A stretch of DNA of 64,000 nucleotides from the NCBI RefSeq assembly GCF_000621705.1, contig NZ_JHXO01000007.1, forward strand, positions 1 to 64,000. Direction: 5' to 3'. Position numbers and translations under genes: made by a program. Below the pieces are notes generated by a model, which was not told the DNA's origin, ran no database searches, and saw nothing but the letters and a program-made list of their open reading frames with translations. This stretch comes from Prolixibacter bellariivorans ATCC BAA-1284 (lineage in GTDB: Bacteria > Bacteroidota > Bacteroidia > Bacteroidales > Prolixibacteraceae). Positions within the stretch are counted from its first letter, which is position 1. The number at the start of each line of letters is the position of its first letter. This document shows, piece after piece, positions 24,008 to 33,625 of the stretch.

Positions 24008-24940
24008 TTAAATAATGCCCGCCAATATAACTCCCAACAGTACGGCAAAGGTAACGCTGTGATTGATGGTTTTGGCTCTGGAGAAGTCATTGTTGGTAAT
24101 CTCCCGGCTGTTTTCTCCGATATAAGGTTTGTCTACCCATTGGCCATGGTACCGGTTGGGGCCTCCGAAACGGCAATCGAGAATACCGGCCAGTGTCGCT
24201 TCAGGCCATCCTGCATTGGGACTGCTATGGCGGCGACCGTACCGAACGGCGTACCGTAATCCGCGAAACGAAAAGGAAACCATGGTCATGATGAGTGCCG
24301 TTAACCGTGCCGGCAGATAGTTGGCAATATCGTCGAGGCGGGCAGCAAAGCGCCCAAACAAATAGTAGCGCTCGCTTTTATATCCAATCATCGAATCGAG
24401 TGTGTTCACCATTTTATAAGCAAACATTAGCGGGATTCCACCTATGGCATACCAGAAAAGAGGTGCCACCACGCCATCACTCAGGTTTTCCGACATGGTT
24501 TCGAGTACGGCCGTCCGGATTTGCGACGGCGACAATTCATTTGTTTCCCGGCCTACGATGTAGCTTAGTTGCTTTCTTCCGGCTTCGGTACCTTGTTTCT
24601 CTAGTGCGTCTATTACGGCTCTACTCTCCGAAATGAGGCTTTGGTTGGCCAGTCCGAGCCAGAAAAAAACTACTGACCAAATAACGGCGATTACCGGCGA
24701 TAGCTGGTACAAAACAGAGCCGGCAATGGAAAACAGGAACCATGTTCCGGGTACGAGAACCAGGGTTAGGAAAGCGCCTGTAACAATGCGGTTTTTTCCC
24801 CTGTTCAACGAATGCTCTCCGCGGGCAATCAGGTAACCGAATCCCCTTATGGGATGAGGAAACCAGCGTGGATCGCCTAACAACAGGTCAAGCAGGTAAC
24901 CCAAAATGGGAATGGCTGTGGTGTAGGCTATGCTTTCCAT
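24008..24940 (-). CDS. cbiB: Adenosylcobinamide-phosphate synthase
   Basis: 310 residues with several membrane helices. The N-terminal YLLDLLLGDPRWFPHPIRGF is the CbiB/CobD signature, and NTLDSMIGYKSERY with GRFAARLDDIANYLPARLTA matches the second conserved block. The enzyme joins adenosylcobyric acid to aminopropanol phosphate, giving adenosylcobinamide phosphate. The start overlaps cobD by 13 bp; it is the last gene of the btuB-led cobalamin operon. Confidence 0.93.
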   Translation of the reverse strand: MESIAYTTAIPILGYLLDLLLGDPRWFPHPIRGFGYLIARGEHSLNRGKNRIVTGAFLTLVLVPGTWFLFSIAGSVLYQLSPVIAVIWSVVFFWLGLANQSLISESRAVIDALEKQGTEAGRKQLSYIVGRETNELSPSQIRTAVLETMSENLSDGVVAPLFWYAIGGIPLMFAYKMVNTLDSMIGYKSERYYLFGRFAARLDDIANYLPARLTALIMTMVSFSFRGLRYAVRYGRRHSSPNAGWPEATLAGILDCRFGGPNRYHGQWVDKPYIGENSREITNNDFSRAKTINHSVTFAVLLGVILAGII

Positions 24941-25947
24941 TGTTTCAGAGCTTCGATGAGCAGTTGATTTTCTTTCTGGGTTCGAAGCGAGACCCGGAAG
25001 TGAGAGGAATCCAGTCCCCGGAAATTGGTTGCATCGCGTATGAGTAGCGAGTATTTATCCTGTAACCAATGCTTTAACTCGGAGGCCTTACCTTGGAGTG
25101 TCCGGCCCAGTAAAAAAGGACAGCTTGTCGGATAAAATGCAAATTCCGGTAGTTGCTGTAATTGTTCTCGGAAAAGGTTGGTTTCCTTTTCCAGTTTTTT
25201 CCTGTCGGGAAGAAGTGACTGATGATTTATCGCGATGAATTTCCCGGTTTCCTGCGTCATCGTTCCCAGTTCCCACGGTTGTGCAAAGTATTTTAGTTGA
25301 GCGATAATTTTTGGATGGGTCACTACATAGCCCAACCGGATACCAGGCATGGCAAAAGCTTTGGTCAGCGAACGGATGACTACCAGGTTAGAATATTGGG
25401 GCAGCAGCGGAAGCACGGAACATGGTTGGAAAGCCAGTGGTTCGTATGCTTCGTCTACTATTACCATGGTTTGCGGACGGGTTTTCAGCAGTGTTTCAAT
25501 ATCGACAGACGGGAGGAGGGAACCATCGGGATTGTTGGGATTACAAAGCCAGATAACATCCGCATTGAGCGAAGATTGAGTTGACAGGCTCTCTCTGCTA
25601 AGATACGTTAGTTGATGGTTATTCAGGCGGCAGGCATCTTCATATTCCGAAAAGGTCGGAACCAGAATAGCAGAGCGCTTTCCTGTGTAAAGTCTGGCCA
25701 GCCGATAAATCAATGCCGTTGCGCCATTCCCGGGAAGAACCTGTTCCGGCGATATGTTGTGCAAATCGGCCAGTAACCTCGTAAGTTCTGCGGCATCCGG
25801 TTCGGGATAATGAGCTAAGCGGGGTAGTTGGTCCTGCAAATGTTCGGTTAAACCAGGCGGCAGTCCGCCGTAATACGTATTGGAGCTGAAGTCAGCCCTG
25901 AGCGACATCCCCTTGAAATTCAGATCATCACCGTGTCCATGAATCAT
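24928..25947 (-). CDS. cobD: L-threonine-O-3-phosphate decarboxylase (PLP enzyme)
   Basis: 339 residues of the class-I/II aminotransferase fold. LPGNGATALIYRLARLY binds PLP phosphate, WLCNPNNPDGSLL and VIVDEAYEPL are the central motifs, and the Schiff-base lysine lies in RSLTKAFAMPGIRLGYV. In this operon it is expected to act as the CobD-type decarboxylase supplying aminopropanol phosphate to CbiB; histidinol-phosphate aminotransferase is the paralogue it could be confused with, but the context favours CobD. It overlaps cobQ by 4 bp. Confidence 0.88.
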   Translation of the reverse strand: MIHGHGDDLNFKGMSLRADFSSNTYYGGLPPGLTEHLQDQLPRLAHYPEPDAAELTRLLADLHNISPEQVLPGNGATALIYRLARLYTGKRSAILVPTFSEYEDACRLNNHQLTYLSRESLSTQSSLNADVIWLCNPNNPDGSLLPSVDIETLLKTRPQTMVIVDEAYEPLAFQPCSVLPLLPQYSNLVVIRSLTKAFAMPGIRLGYVVTHPKIIAQLKYFAQPWELGTMTQETGKFIAINHQSLLPDRKKLEKETNLFREQLQQLPEFAFYPTSCPFLLGRTLQGKASELKHWLQDKYSLLIRDATNFRGLDSSHFRVSLRTQKENQLLIEALKQWKA

Positions 25948-27440
25948 TGTCCCTGGTTTTCATGGGTTATCAATCGGTAAAACTGATCCATATCGACATG
26001 CTCCCGGATGTGCGTGGCAAGTTTGTCGTACTGCTCTTCTTTAAATGCCAGGTAGTCGGGAATGGGTTCCGAAAATCCGGGACTGACCGTCTTTAGTATT
26101 TGTTCTACCACCTCGCGGTTATCGAATATGCCGTGGAGGTAACTTCCCCAGCAATGCTCGTTGAGCAGACAGCCATCGTGAGTTCCGTCTTCGAACCAGG
26201 CTACCGGTTTTCCACCGCTGAGCACAGTCTCTCCCATATGAATCTCGTAGCCGCTGTTGGTTAAGGCTTTCCCTTCCCTGTAGGCAAACCGTCGCTGTCG
26301 GGTAATCTTTTCACCGGTCAGGGTAGTAGTTACCGGGAGTATTTCGAGTCCTTTCACCGACCGGACTTTGCCTTCTACACCATCCGGGTCATGAATTTCG
26401 GTCCCCATCATTTGATAGCCGCCGCAAATGCCATATAACGGTTTTCCATTTTGTGCGGCCTTTACCAGTTCGTCGGCCATACCAGTGCTTTTCAGGTAGA
26501 GCAGGTCGTCGATGGTATTTTTGGAGCCGGGCAGAATAACCATATCGGCTTCACGTATGGCTGAAATATCGTGTGTAAAGTAAAGATTGACCCTGCTGAT
26601 TTGCTCGAGAAGACTGAAATCGGTGAAGTTGGCCATGCGGGGAAACAACACCACTGCCACATTGATTTTTCCCTGAACGGGATGATGTCTTTTCAACGCC
26701 AGCGGAACAGCGTCCTCATCTTCAATACGGATGTTATGAAAGTAAGGAATGACTCCCACCACCGGTTTCCCGGTAATCTCTTCCATTATTTTACGACCTT
26801 CGTCGAAAAGAGACATGTCACCCCGGAACTTGTTGATGATGATGCCGGCAATCAAATCGCGTTCTTCGGGAGGCAGCAACATCACCGAGCCGTATACGCT
26901 GGCAAAAACGCCTCCCCGGTCGATGTCGGCAACCAGGAACGTGGCCGCGCCGGTTTCCCGGGCAATCCGCATATTGGTGATATCCTTGTCGCGCAGGTTG
27001 AGTTCCGAAATACTGCCGGCGCCTTCCATCACCATCGGATGATATTTCCCGTTGAGATAATGCCAGGCTTTCATTGCCTGGTTAAACAGGTAGTCGCGGT
27101 CTGTTTCCAGGAAATAGGTCTTTGCCGACTGGTTCCCGATAGGTCTGCCGTTCAGTACCACCTGTGAATGTTGATCGCCGGTGGGTTTCAGCAAAACCGG
27201 ATTCATTTCACTCCGGCAGGCAATACCGGCCGCCTCAGCTTGCACGGCTTGTGCCCGGCCAATCTCCAGTCCCTCGGGAGTGGCATAGCTGTTTAGTGAC
27301 ATATTCTGCGCTTTGAACGGTGCCGGACGGTAGCCATCCTGTTTCAGTATCCGGCAAAATCCGGCGGTGATGATGCTTTTCCCTACATCGGAGCCGGTTC
27401 CTACGAACATAAGGGGCTTCAATTTTTTTTCCATCTCCAT
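25944..27440 (-). CDS. cobQ: Cobyric acid synthase (glutamine-hydrolysing)
   Basis: 498 residues, normal length for CobQ/CbiP. The N-terminal dethiobiotin-synthetase-like ATPase has the P-loop FVGTGSDVGKS, then LKPTGDQHSQVV and MEGAGSISELNL. The C-terminal glutamine amidotransferase carries the nucleophile in PLYGICGGYQMMG and the histidine in YLHGIFDN. It amidates four side chains of adenosylcobyrinic a,c-diamide. It starts directly after the cobC stop with no gap. Confidence 0.95.
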   Translation of the reverse strand: MEMEKKLKPLMFVGTGSDVGKSIITAGFCRILKQDGYRPAPFKAQNMSLNSYATPEGLEIGRAQAVQAEAAGIACRSEMNPVLLKPTGDQHSQVVLNGRPIGNQSAKTYFLETDRDYLFNQAMKAWHYLNGKYHPMVMEGAGSISELNLRDKDITNMRIARETGAATFLVADIDRGGVFASVYGSVMLLPPEERDLIAGIIINKFRGDMSLFDEGRKIMEEITGKPVVGVIPYFHNIRIEDEDAVPLALKRHHPVQGKINVAVVLFPRMANFTDFSLLEQISRVNLYFTHDISAIREADMVILPGSKNTIDDLLYLKSTGMADELVKAAQNGKPLYGICGGYQMMGTEIHDPDGVEGKVRSVKGLEILPVTTTLTGEKITRQRRFAYREGKALTNSGYEIHMGETVLSGGKPVAWFEDGTHDGCLLNEHCWGSYLHGIFDNREVVEQILKTVSPGFSEPIPDYLAFKEEQYDKLATHIREHVDMDQFYRLITHENQGQ

Positions 27441-27983
27441 CTATTCCAGTTCAAATAATTCCATTCCACCGTATGACGGGGACGGCAGGTCCCATACACC
27501 TTCCGCATTCATTCCTTTTAACAACCCGGCCAATACCCGGAAAGGGCCGCCATGTGTTATAATGACTGCACCGCCGGCGAATTTTTCGCGGTAGCAGATA
27601 AGAAAGTCACGTACGCGGCTATACAGGTCCGGGTAACCTTCGCCTCCCGGGCAACGGGCTGTTTGATAATGGTCGAACCAGTAACGCCCTTCTTCCAGCT
27701 GTTCTATCTCCTTCCAGCGACGGCCTTCCCAGTCACCAAAGTCAAGTTCGGTGATTCGTTGATCGAAGTGGATTTCCCTTCCGGGGAAGAGTGCTTCGGC
27801 CAGCATCCGGCAGCGGGTCAACGGGCTTGAAAATACCGAAAAGCCGGTAAACGGACGAACTTCGCTCTCTAGTTTTTCTGCTTCGGCAGCAAACGTGTGA
27901 TCGGGAAGAACATCCGTTTGTCCGTAAATCGTCCCTGCCGGTACGTCAACGCTTGTATGTCTGATTAATACCACCGTTCCCAT
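27441..27983 (-). CDS. cobC: Alpha-ribazole phosphatase (histidine phosphatase family)
   Basis: 180 residues. The catalytic motif is VLIRHTSVDVPAGTIYGQTD, an RHT in place of the usual RHG, as in many CobC proteins. ELDFGDWEGRRWKEIE and VIITHGGPFRVL supply the other conserved residues. Located between cobS and cobQ, it should dephosphorylate alpha-ribazole phosphate or adenosylcobalamin phosphate. A general phosphoglycerate-mutase-like enzyme is excluded mainly by context. Confidence 0.88.
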   Translation of the reverse strand: MGTVVLIRHTSVDVPAGTIYGQTDVLPDHTFAAEAEKLESEVRPFTGFSVFSSPLTRCRMLAEALFPGREIHFDQRITELDFGDWEGRRWKEIEQLEEGRYWFDHYQTARCPGGEGYPDLYSRVRDFLICYREKFAGGAVIITHGGPFRVLAGLLKGMNAEGVWDLPSPSYGGMELFELE

Positions 27984-27986
27984 GGG

Positions 27987-28745
27987 CTATCCATTATGAG
28001 CAGCCAGCATGACCAGGTAAAAAGTTATTTCTGCCAGCTGCTGCGAAGCTCCCAGCGTATCGCCGGTATAGCCTCCGATGTGTTTTTTCAGGTAACGAAA
28101 GAAGAACAGGATCCCGGCTGCTGTTACTGGAATTACCCAAAAGATGCTCCATCCCGGCAGAAAAAACAACGGAATGATGGCAAACAAGCCGGAAAAGAAG
28201 AGACGGGGCCATCCGATGCCTTCTGCAATCGGTTTGGCTTTAGTGTCGGTTCGTTGTACGTATATCCCCATTTTGATGAGCCAGACAGGAGCCCAGCGGC
28301 TAAAAGCATGTCCGGCCAGCATCGCGAGCGGAATGAGCCGGGCGTCGATATTCGACAATACCGAGAACTTCATTAGTAACATCATTATAAGCCCGGCGCC
28401 GCCATAGGTTCCTAACCGCGAATCTTTCATGATGTTCAGGATTTGTTCTTTTCCGTATCCACCACCAAAACCGTCGCACATATCGGCAAAGCCGTCTTCA
28501 TGAAAAGCGCCGGTAAGTAGAATCGTTGCGACCATACTAAAGAGAATAGCTACTGTTGCCGGGAACAACATTTGTGCAGCCAGGAAAATCAGAGCTGATA
28601 CGCCACCAACAATCCAGCCAATAAAAGTAAGCCAGGTTGTTCCCCGGCTTAAATATTCCGGATGGTGCTCAAAGAGGAACGGGACAGGCAACCGGGTATA
28701 GAACATCACGGCAGTGAGAAACGCTTTGATTTCGTTTTTGATCAT
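27987..28745 (-). CDS. cobS: Adenosylcobinamide-GDP ribazoletransferase
   Basis: 252 residues and multiple membrane helices. The N-terminal FLTAVMFYTRLPVPF and the metal-binding block HEDGFADMCDGFGGGYGKEQ, then MKDSRLGTYG, are diagnostic of CobS. It joins GDP-activated cobinamide with alpha-ribazole (or its phosphate) at the membrane. Spacing to cobT and cobC is 3 nt on each side. Confidence 0.94.
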   Translation of the reverse strand: MIKNEIKAFLTAVMFYTRLPVPFLFEHHPEYLSRGTTWLTFIGWIVGGVSALIFLAAQMLFPATVAILFSMVATILLTGAFHEDGFADMCDGFGGGYGKEQILNIMKDSRLGTYGGAGLIMMLLMKFSVLSNIDARLIPLAMLAGHAFSRWAPVWLIKMGIYVQRTDTKAKPIAEGIGWPRLFFSGLFAIIPLFFLPGWSIFWVIPVTAAGILFFFRYLKKHIGGYTGDTLGASQQLAEITFYLVMLAAHNG

Positions 28746-28748
28746 ACC

Positions 28749-29759
28749 TTATTTGGATGAGACACCCGCTTCGTCGAAACTGGCCATTTCGTTAATAAAT
28801 TTTGTTGCCGAAACCAGGAGGGGATAAGCCAGGGCGGCCCCGGTTCCTTCGCCTAAACGCAGGCCGAGGTTCAACACCGGTTCTGCTTTCATGTAACTCA
28901 GCATCAGCCGGTGTCCCTTTTCATCGGATGTATGGCAGAAGAACAGGTTATCACGTACTTCCGGTTCGAACTGGCAGGCTGTTAATGCAGCTGCTGTAGC
29001 GATAAAGCCATCCACCAGAACAACCATGCCCAGGTTTGCTGCTTCCAACATCCCGCCACACATCATGGCAATTTCCAGTCCGCCGAATGTTGCCAGCGTT
29101 TCCAGTGGCGTTTCCGTTGTGTATTTTTCTGCCACCTCTTTCAACAGCCTGGTCTTCCGATCCAGTGCCGCATCCTGCAACCCGGCACCGCGGCCGGTAC
29201 ACACTTCGATGGAATATCCGGTGAATTTATGCATCAGTAACGAGGAGGCAGAGGTATTCCCAATGCCCATTTCACCAAATCCGATGACATTGCATCCGTT
29301 TGCCGATGTTTCGCGAACCAGTTGAGCACCCTGTTCGAGAGCCCTTTGGCATTCGTCTGTTGTCATGGCCGGTTCGTGGCGCATATTCCGGGTTCCTCTG
29401 GCTATTTTGGCCCGGATAACAGGGCTGTCTTCCGGAAAGTCGAAATCTACGCCGGCATCGACGATTTTGATCTGAATATCATGCTGGCGGCAAAATACGT
29501 TGATCGCAGCTCCGCCCTTCATGAAATTCATGGCCATTTGCCAGGTTACTTCTTTGGGGTACGGACTAATCCCCTCATCGGCCAGCCCGTGATCGGCAGC
29601 AAAAACAAACATGGCCGGGTTTTCCATTTGTGGCGAAAGGGTTTGCTGAATTAATCCGAGTTGCAGGGCAATTCGTTCCAGTTGGCCGAGCGAACCGGTA
29701 GGTTTTGTTTTGTTGTCAATTTTGTGTTGCAGTGCATGCGTTAATTCTTCTTTGGTCAT
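28749..29759 (-). CDS. cobT: Nicotinate-nucleotide:dimethylbenzimidazole phosphoribosyltransferase
   Basis: 336 residues. KTKPTGSLGQLERIALQLG, FAADHGLADEGISPYPKEVT, FGEMGIGNTSASSLL and CTGRGAGLQ are CobT signatures; the catalytic glutamate is in LRLGEGTGAALAYPLL. The enzyme activates the lower-ligand base as alpha-ribazole phosphate. No bluB for making dimethylbenzimidazole is in the window, so the base may be imported or made elsewhere. Confidence 0.95.
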   Translation of the reverse strand: MTKEELTHALQHKIDNKTKPTGSLGQLERIALQLGLIQQTLSPQMENPAMFVFAADHGLADEGISPYPKEVTWQMAMNFMKGGAAINVFCRQHDIQIKIVDAGVDFDFPEDSPVIRAKIARGTRNMRHEPAMTTDECQRALEQGAQLVRETSANGCNVIGFGEMGIGNTSASSLLMHKFTGYSIEVCTGRGAGLQDAALDRKTRLLKEVAEKYTTETPLETLATFGGLEIAMMCGGMLEAANLGMVVLVDGFIATAAALTACQFEPEVRDNLFFCHTSDEKGHRLMLSYMKAEPVLNLGLRLGEGTGAALAYPLLVSATKFINEMASFDEAGVSSK

Positions 29760-29779
29760 GATAATTTATCTTTTGATGG

Positions 29780-30289
29780 TTACTTTATTTTTACCGGAAT
29801 ACCGGAAACCATGAGGTAAACCTCGTTGGCAGTGCGGGCAATAAACTGGTTCATCCATCCTTGCAAATCGGCAAAGTGACGGGTCATTTCCTTGTCGGGA
29901 ATAATACCCATGCCAATTTCATTGGAAACGACCAGCAGGGTAAAGTCCTGTTCGATCAATTGTTTCCATTCGGCCTTTGCCTGTTCCAGTGATTGCTCCG
30001 TATTGAAATCATTATCGACAAAAAAATTGGTGAGCCAGAGGGTAACACAATCGAGCACAACAACTCTTCCTGTTAAGTCTGGTTGACTCAGGTATTTCTC
30101 TTCTTCGATGGTGGTCCAGTGTGGTCCCCTGTCGTGCTGGTGACGCTGAATTCGTTGACGAAATTCCTCGTCCCAGACGCGGGCAGTTGCCACGTAAACG
30201 GGCCCCGGAGCAAGCTCCTCAGCCTTTTGCTGGGCAAAGGAGCTTTTTCCGGAACGTTGACCGCCGGTTATGAAAATGACGTTAGCCAT
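29780..30289 (-). CDS. cobU: Adenosylcobinamide kinase / cobinamide-phosphate guanylyltransferase
   Basis: 169 residues. The P-loop is FITGGQRSGKSSFAQQKAEE; RIQRHQHDRGPHWTTIEE carries the guanylylation histidine region; VVLDCVTLWLTNFF and VVSNEIGMGIIP complete the CobU pattern. It phosphorylates adenosylcobinamide and then adds GMP. Located 22 nt after btuB and 20 nt before cobT. Confidence 0.94.
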   Translation of the reverse strand: MANVIFITGGQRSGKSSFAQQKAEELAPGPVYVATARVWDEEFRQRIQRHQHDRGPHWTTIEEEKYLSQPDLTGRVVVLDCVTLWLTNFFVDNDFNTEQSLEQAKAEWKQLIEQDFTLLVVSNEIGMGIIPDKEMTRHFADLQGWMNQFIARTANEVYLMVSGIPVKIK

Positions 30290-30311
30290 GTTGTCCCGTT
30301 TTCTTCATCGG

Positions 30312-32435
30312 TTAAAATCTCCAGGTAAAGGTTCCTCCAACCGAACGGCCCGGCATCGGATAACCATCTTTCTCTGTATATATCTCATCGAGTAAGTTGG
30401 ATACAGTAACACCAATCGTATAGTTTTCCGCGAAGGTGTACGAACCGGTCCAGTCGAATACCAGGAACTGCGGATGCTTCAATACCGAATCATTGATGAG
30501 TGACGGGCGGACGGCTGTTCCGTCGGCCGTGGTATACGGAATGACTTCGTAGGTGGCATAGTCGTACGTGTACAGCCAGTTATCCTCATACCTGTGCCCG
30601 ATATAGCGACCTGACAAACGGGTTTGCCAGTGTTTAAAATCGCGGTATTCAATTCCGAAGTTGGCATTGGCTTTACGAACATACTTCAGCTTGGACTTTA
30701 CGCCGTTGTCTTCTGATTTGGCATGTAGTAAATAGGTAGCATTGGCAAAGAGGCGCAGTGACCAGGCATAGTCAGAACTTGCTCCGAAGTCGTAAGCAAA
30801 GCCAGCTTCCAGTCCGTTCATATGTGCCTTACTGGTATTTTTGAAGGTAGTGTAATCGGGGTTCGACCGGTCGTAATCAATCATATCCTGATGATGCGTG
30901 TCGAAGTAAGTCAGATTTCCGCTCAAACCATTATCACGGTTGGCATAGGCAAATCCCCCATCGAAGGAGCGTGATTTTTCAGGTTTCAGGTTCGGGTTCC
31001 CCTTGTAATTATACTTTCCGTACGAAGAAGAATAGCTGTAACTCCCTGCTTTTTGAAAGGCATCGGGTGAATGGAAACCGGTTCCATAGCCGGTGAAAAC
31101 ACGCCAGTTGGAGTTAATTCGGTACTGTGCGGCCAGATGCGGATTGACAACATGGTGATTTTCGGAGAGTGCGTCGATCTGCATCTCCGGTGTGGCAAAC
31201 AGGTGGAAATTGATGTTGTCGTAACGTATTCCGGCTGAAATCTGCAGTTTGTCCTGCAGAAAATTCAGGTTTCCTTCGGCGAATACACCCAATGCTCCGT
31301 TGCGGTAATTAGGCTGATAAGGGGCTGTCCGCTCACTGACGTCGGCCCATCGTTTCGATTCGTACTGCTTGTTGTTCCAGTCGATACCGTAAACCAGGTT
31401 GTGTTTTCCCAGCAACCATTTATCGGTGGCCATCACTCCAAACTCCTTATAAACGTTTTCTGTTTCCACGAAATCGCTGGTTCCGGCAATATTGTAATAG
31501 TCGTTTACCTCGCGGCTGAAATAGGGCGAAACCGAGAGTTTGTGACGATTTTCGTTTACTGCCACATTGAGTCCATGCGACCACCGGGTGATGTCTTTTT
31601 TACTGTTTCCGTACACACCGTAAATTGTTCCGTTGGTCATCACATCGCGACCGGCAAAAAGCCGCTGGTAGTAGTTGGCTTCCACTTTGTCGGAGAATCG
31701 GTAACCCAGCCGCAATCCTTCGTTGTATTTTTTATACGAAGTATTCGGATATTTTTTATCAAACGTGGAAGGATCGAGGATCTCTTTTTCGATGGCTGAG
31801 CGGTGTAACAAGCTGTTCTTTCCCGTTTGGTAATCGCTGTTCTGATCCAAACCGCTCAGGTTCAGATCGAATGACAGTTTGTTCGTGAGATTGCCGCCGA
31901 TATGACCCGAAAGCTGGGAGGTGTTGAACGATCCGAAACCGCCACGGACACTTCCTGCCAGTTTCCCGCTGCTTTTCGGTGTTACCAGGTTGATGACCCC
32001 ACCCATCGCATTGGTGCCGTATAGCGAGGAGTAGGGACCTTTCATGACTTCTACCTGCTGCAGGTTCCCGATGTCGAGGGTACCAAAGTTTTCTGTTCCA
32101 GCCGGGATGCCGTTAATCAGCAGCACATTGTATTTGTTATCTGTCGAAGGAGCGAAGCCTCGCATCCCGATACTGGCTTTGATGCCGGGATATTCAATGA
32201 TATCCACTGCCACGGTCTTTTTCAGTAAATCGCCTACGTTATCGGCCGGTGAGGCTTGTAAATCGTTCTTTGTCAAAACATCGATTTTGCGGGGAATATC
32301 CCCCAGTTTGCTTTGTGATCGTGAAGCGTTCACAATCACCTGTTCCAGTTGGTAGTTCTTTACCGAATCCTGTTTCTGAGCTTTTGCTGCTGTTGCCCAT
32401 AAAACTATGGCTGCAGCTAATAAAATGCCTTTCAT
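30312..32435 (-). CDS. btuB: TonB-dependent corrinoid receptor, BtuB-like
   Basis: 707 residues. Signal peptide (MKGILLAAAIVLWATAAKAQ), then LEQVIVNASRSQSKLGDIPR as TonB-box/plug start, GPYSSLYGTNAMGGVINLVT in the plug, and a 22-strand-type barrel ending PMPGRSVGGTFTWRF. It lies directly downstream of a cobalamin riboswitch and heads the cob operon, so corrinoid uptake is the likely role. There is no SusD-like partner, as expected for a classical receptor. Length is a little above that of E. coli BtuB. Confidence 0.88.
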   Translation of the reverse strand: MKGILLAAAIVLWATAAKAQKQDSVKNYQLEQVIVNASRSQSKLGDIPRKIDVLTKNDLQASPADNVGDLLKKTVAVDIIEYPGIKASIGMRGFAPSTDNKYNVLLINGIPAGTENFGTLDIGNLQQVEVMKGPYSSLYGTNAMGGVINLVTPKSSGKLAGSVRGGFGSFNTSQLSGHIGGNLTNKLSFDLNLSGLDQNSDYQTGKNSLLHRSAIEKEILDPSTFDKKYPNTSYKKYNEGLRLGYRFSDKVEANYYQRLFAGRDVMTNGTIYGVYGNSKKDITRWSHGLNVAVNENRHKLSVSPYFSREVNDYYNIAGTSDFVETENVYKEFGVMATDKWLLGKHNLVYGIDWNNKQYESKRWADVSERTAPYQPNYRNGALGVFAEGNLNFLQDKLQISAGIRYDNINFHLFATPEMQIDALSENHHVVNPHLAAQYRINSNWRVFTGYGTGFHSPDAFQKAGSYSYSSSYGKYNYKGNPNLKPEKSRSFDGGFAYANRDNGLSGNLTYFDTHHQDMIDYDRSNPDYTTFKNTSKAHMNGLEAGFAYDFGASSDYAWSLRLFANATYLLHAKSEDNGVKSKLKYVRKANANFGIEYRDFKHWQTRLSGRYIGHRYEDNWLYTYDYATYEVIPYTTADGTAVRPSLINDSVLKHPQFLVFDWTGSYTFAENYTIGVTVSNLLDEIYTEKDGYPMPGRSVGGTFTWRF

Positions 32436-32549
32436 TTTCCAAAATTTAAGTTAAACAGTTGTTTAGCATAAACCCTGGGAGTTGCTTGCAGCAAAGGTTG
32501 ATCAGGCCTTTATCACAACGCTTTTATCCCGAAAGCTTATAATGAGCGA

Positions 32550-32735
32550 ATCTGGCAGGCAGGTCTTCTGGCTTGTCCGTTCCTTTCCGGCCTTCCCGTC
32601 CTGTGTACATCAGGACAGTGACCAACTGGGGAAAGAAAAGTATTCCGGACTTACAGCTGCGGGTACAGCCCCGGATTCACACCGGGTTCCCTTTATCCCC
32701 TTCCGGGGAACACCCACATTCGCATTAATTTTCTG
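32550..32735 (-). ncRNA. Cobalamin riboswitch upstream of btuB operon
   Basis: On the minus strand the order is GGGAACCCGGTGTGAATCCG, then GGGCTGTACCCGCAGCTGTA with AGTCCGG, CCAGTTGGTCACTG, a variable hairpin, GGGAAGGCCGGAA, and finally AGCCAGAAGACCTGCC, the conserved B12-element blocks in correct order. It begins only about 6 bp after the btuD stop and ends about 115 nt before btuB, so readthrough from btuC-btuD would also pass through it. Confidence 0.95.
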
Positions 32736-32740
32736 ATGAT

Positions 32741-33625
32741 TTAATGTGCTGTTATTTTTTCATAGATGGTTTTGTTTTCTGTTTGATGGGGTATCTTCTT
32801 TTTGGTATTCCGGTTGTTCGTCGCATTCCGGGAAACCGGGAACACAAAGGGCCTTCCGGATAATGGATTTTCGGTAATAGTCACATCGGTTTTATACGCC
32901 TCTTTTACCTGGTGCCTCGTTAGCACTTCACCCGGTGTTCCTTCGGCACAGACCTCACCGTTTTGCATCAGAAGCAATTGCGTACAGTATTCTGCCGCCA
33001 GGTTGAGGTCGTGGACTACCATGAGTACCGCCAGATTCAGTTCTTCATTCAACTGCTGAATAAAATCGAGTATCTGTACCTGGTGCGCGATATCCAGATG
33101 GGCTGTTGGTTCATCAAGGAGCAGTAGGTCGGGTTCCTGAACGAGGGCCCGGGTGATGGCGACCAGTTGTTGTTCTCCACCGCTCAGCTCGTTTACTGCC
33201 TGATGACGATATGCCCATACACCACTTTTTTTCATGTATTTTTCAGCAAGCTGCTTATTCTCCACACAACTTAATCCAGACAAGAGCGACCGGTAGGGGA
33301 GTCGTCCCATCATTACGTAGTCTTCCACTGTAATGAACCCGATATCGTTTTTTTGAGTCACAACGGCCATGTGGCGGGCGCGTTCTTTCAGGTGCATCCG
33401 GTTGAATGGTTTACCTGCCAACTGAAATGCTTCCGCACAGGCTGGCAGATCACCTGCGATACATTTCAATAATGTTGTTTTGCCTGCACCGTTGGGGCCT
33501 ATAATACCTGTGAAATCGCCCTGACGAATGGTTAGGGTAATATCTTTCAGCCGAAAGGCATTGCCGTAACCTGCCGTCAGCTTTTTCAGTTGTAATACCG
33601 GTACAGCATTGTTTATATCTTCCAT
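32741..33625 (-). CDS. btuD: Corrinoid ABC transporter ATP-binding protein
   Basis: 294 residues. Walker A GIIGPNGAGKTTLLKC, the signature ELSGGEQQLVAITRALV, Walker B LLLLDEPTAHLDI and the switch histidine in MVVHDLNL are all present, of the FecE/BtuD type. A C-terminal tail of about 40 residues (RNATNNRNTKKKIPHQTENK) is unusual and low in structure. It overlaps btuC by about 13 bp and is the last gene of the second cobalamin operon. Iron-siderophore transport is the alternative, but context supports corrinoids. Confidence 0.9.
   Translation of the reverse strand: MEDINNAVPVLQLKKLTAGYGNAFRLKDITLTIRQGDFTGIIGPNGAGKTTLLKCIAGDLPACAEAFQLAGKPFNRMHLKERARHMAVVTQKNDIGFITVEDYVMMGRLPYRSLLSGLSCVENKQLAEKYMKKSGVWAYRHQAVNELSGGEQQLVAITRALVQEPDLLLLDEPTAHLDIAHQVQILDFIQQLNEELNLAVLMVVHDLNLAAEYCTQLLLMQNGEVCAEGTPGEVLTRHQVKEAYKTDVTITENPLSGRPFVFPVSRNATNNRNTKKKIPHQTENKTIYEKITAH

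Noticed and set aside
26571-27167. 198-codon plus-strand frame inside cobQ
   Set aside because: It is a shadow of the strongly supported cobQ gene on the opposite strand.
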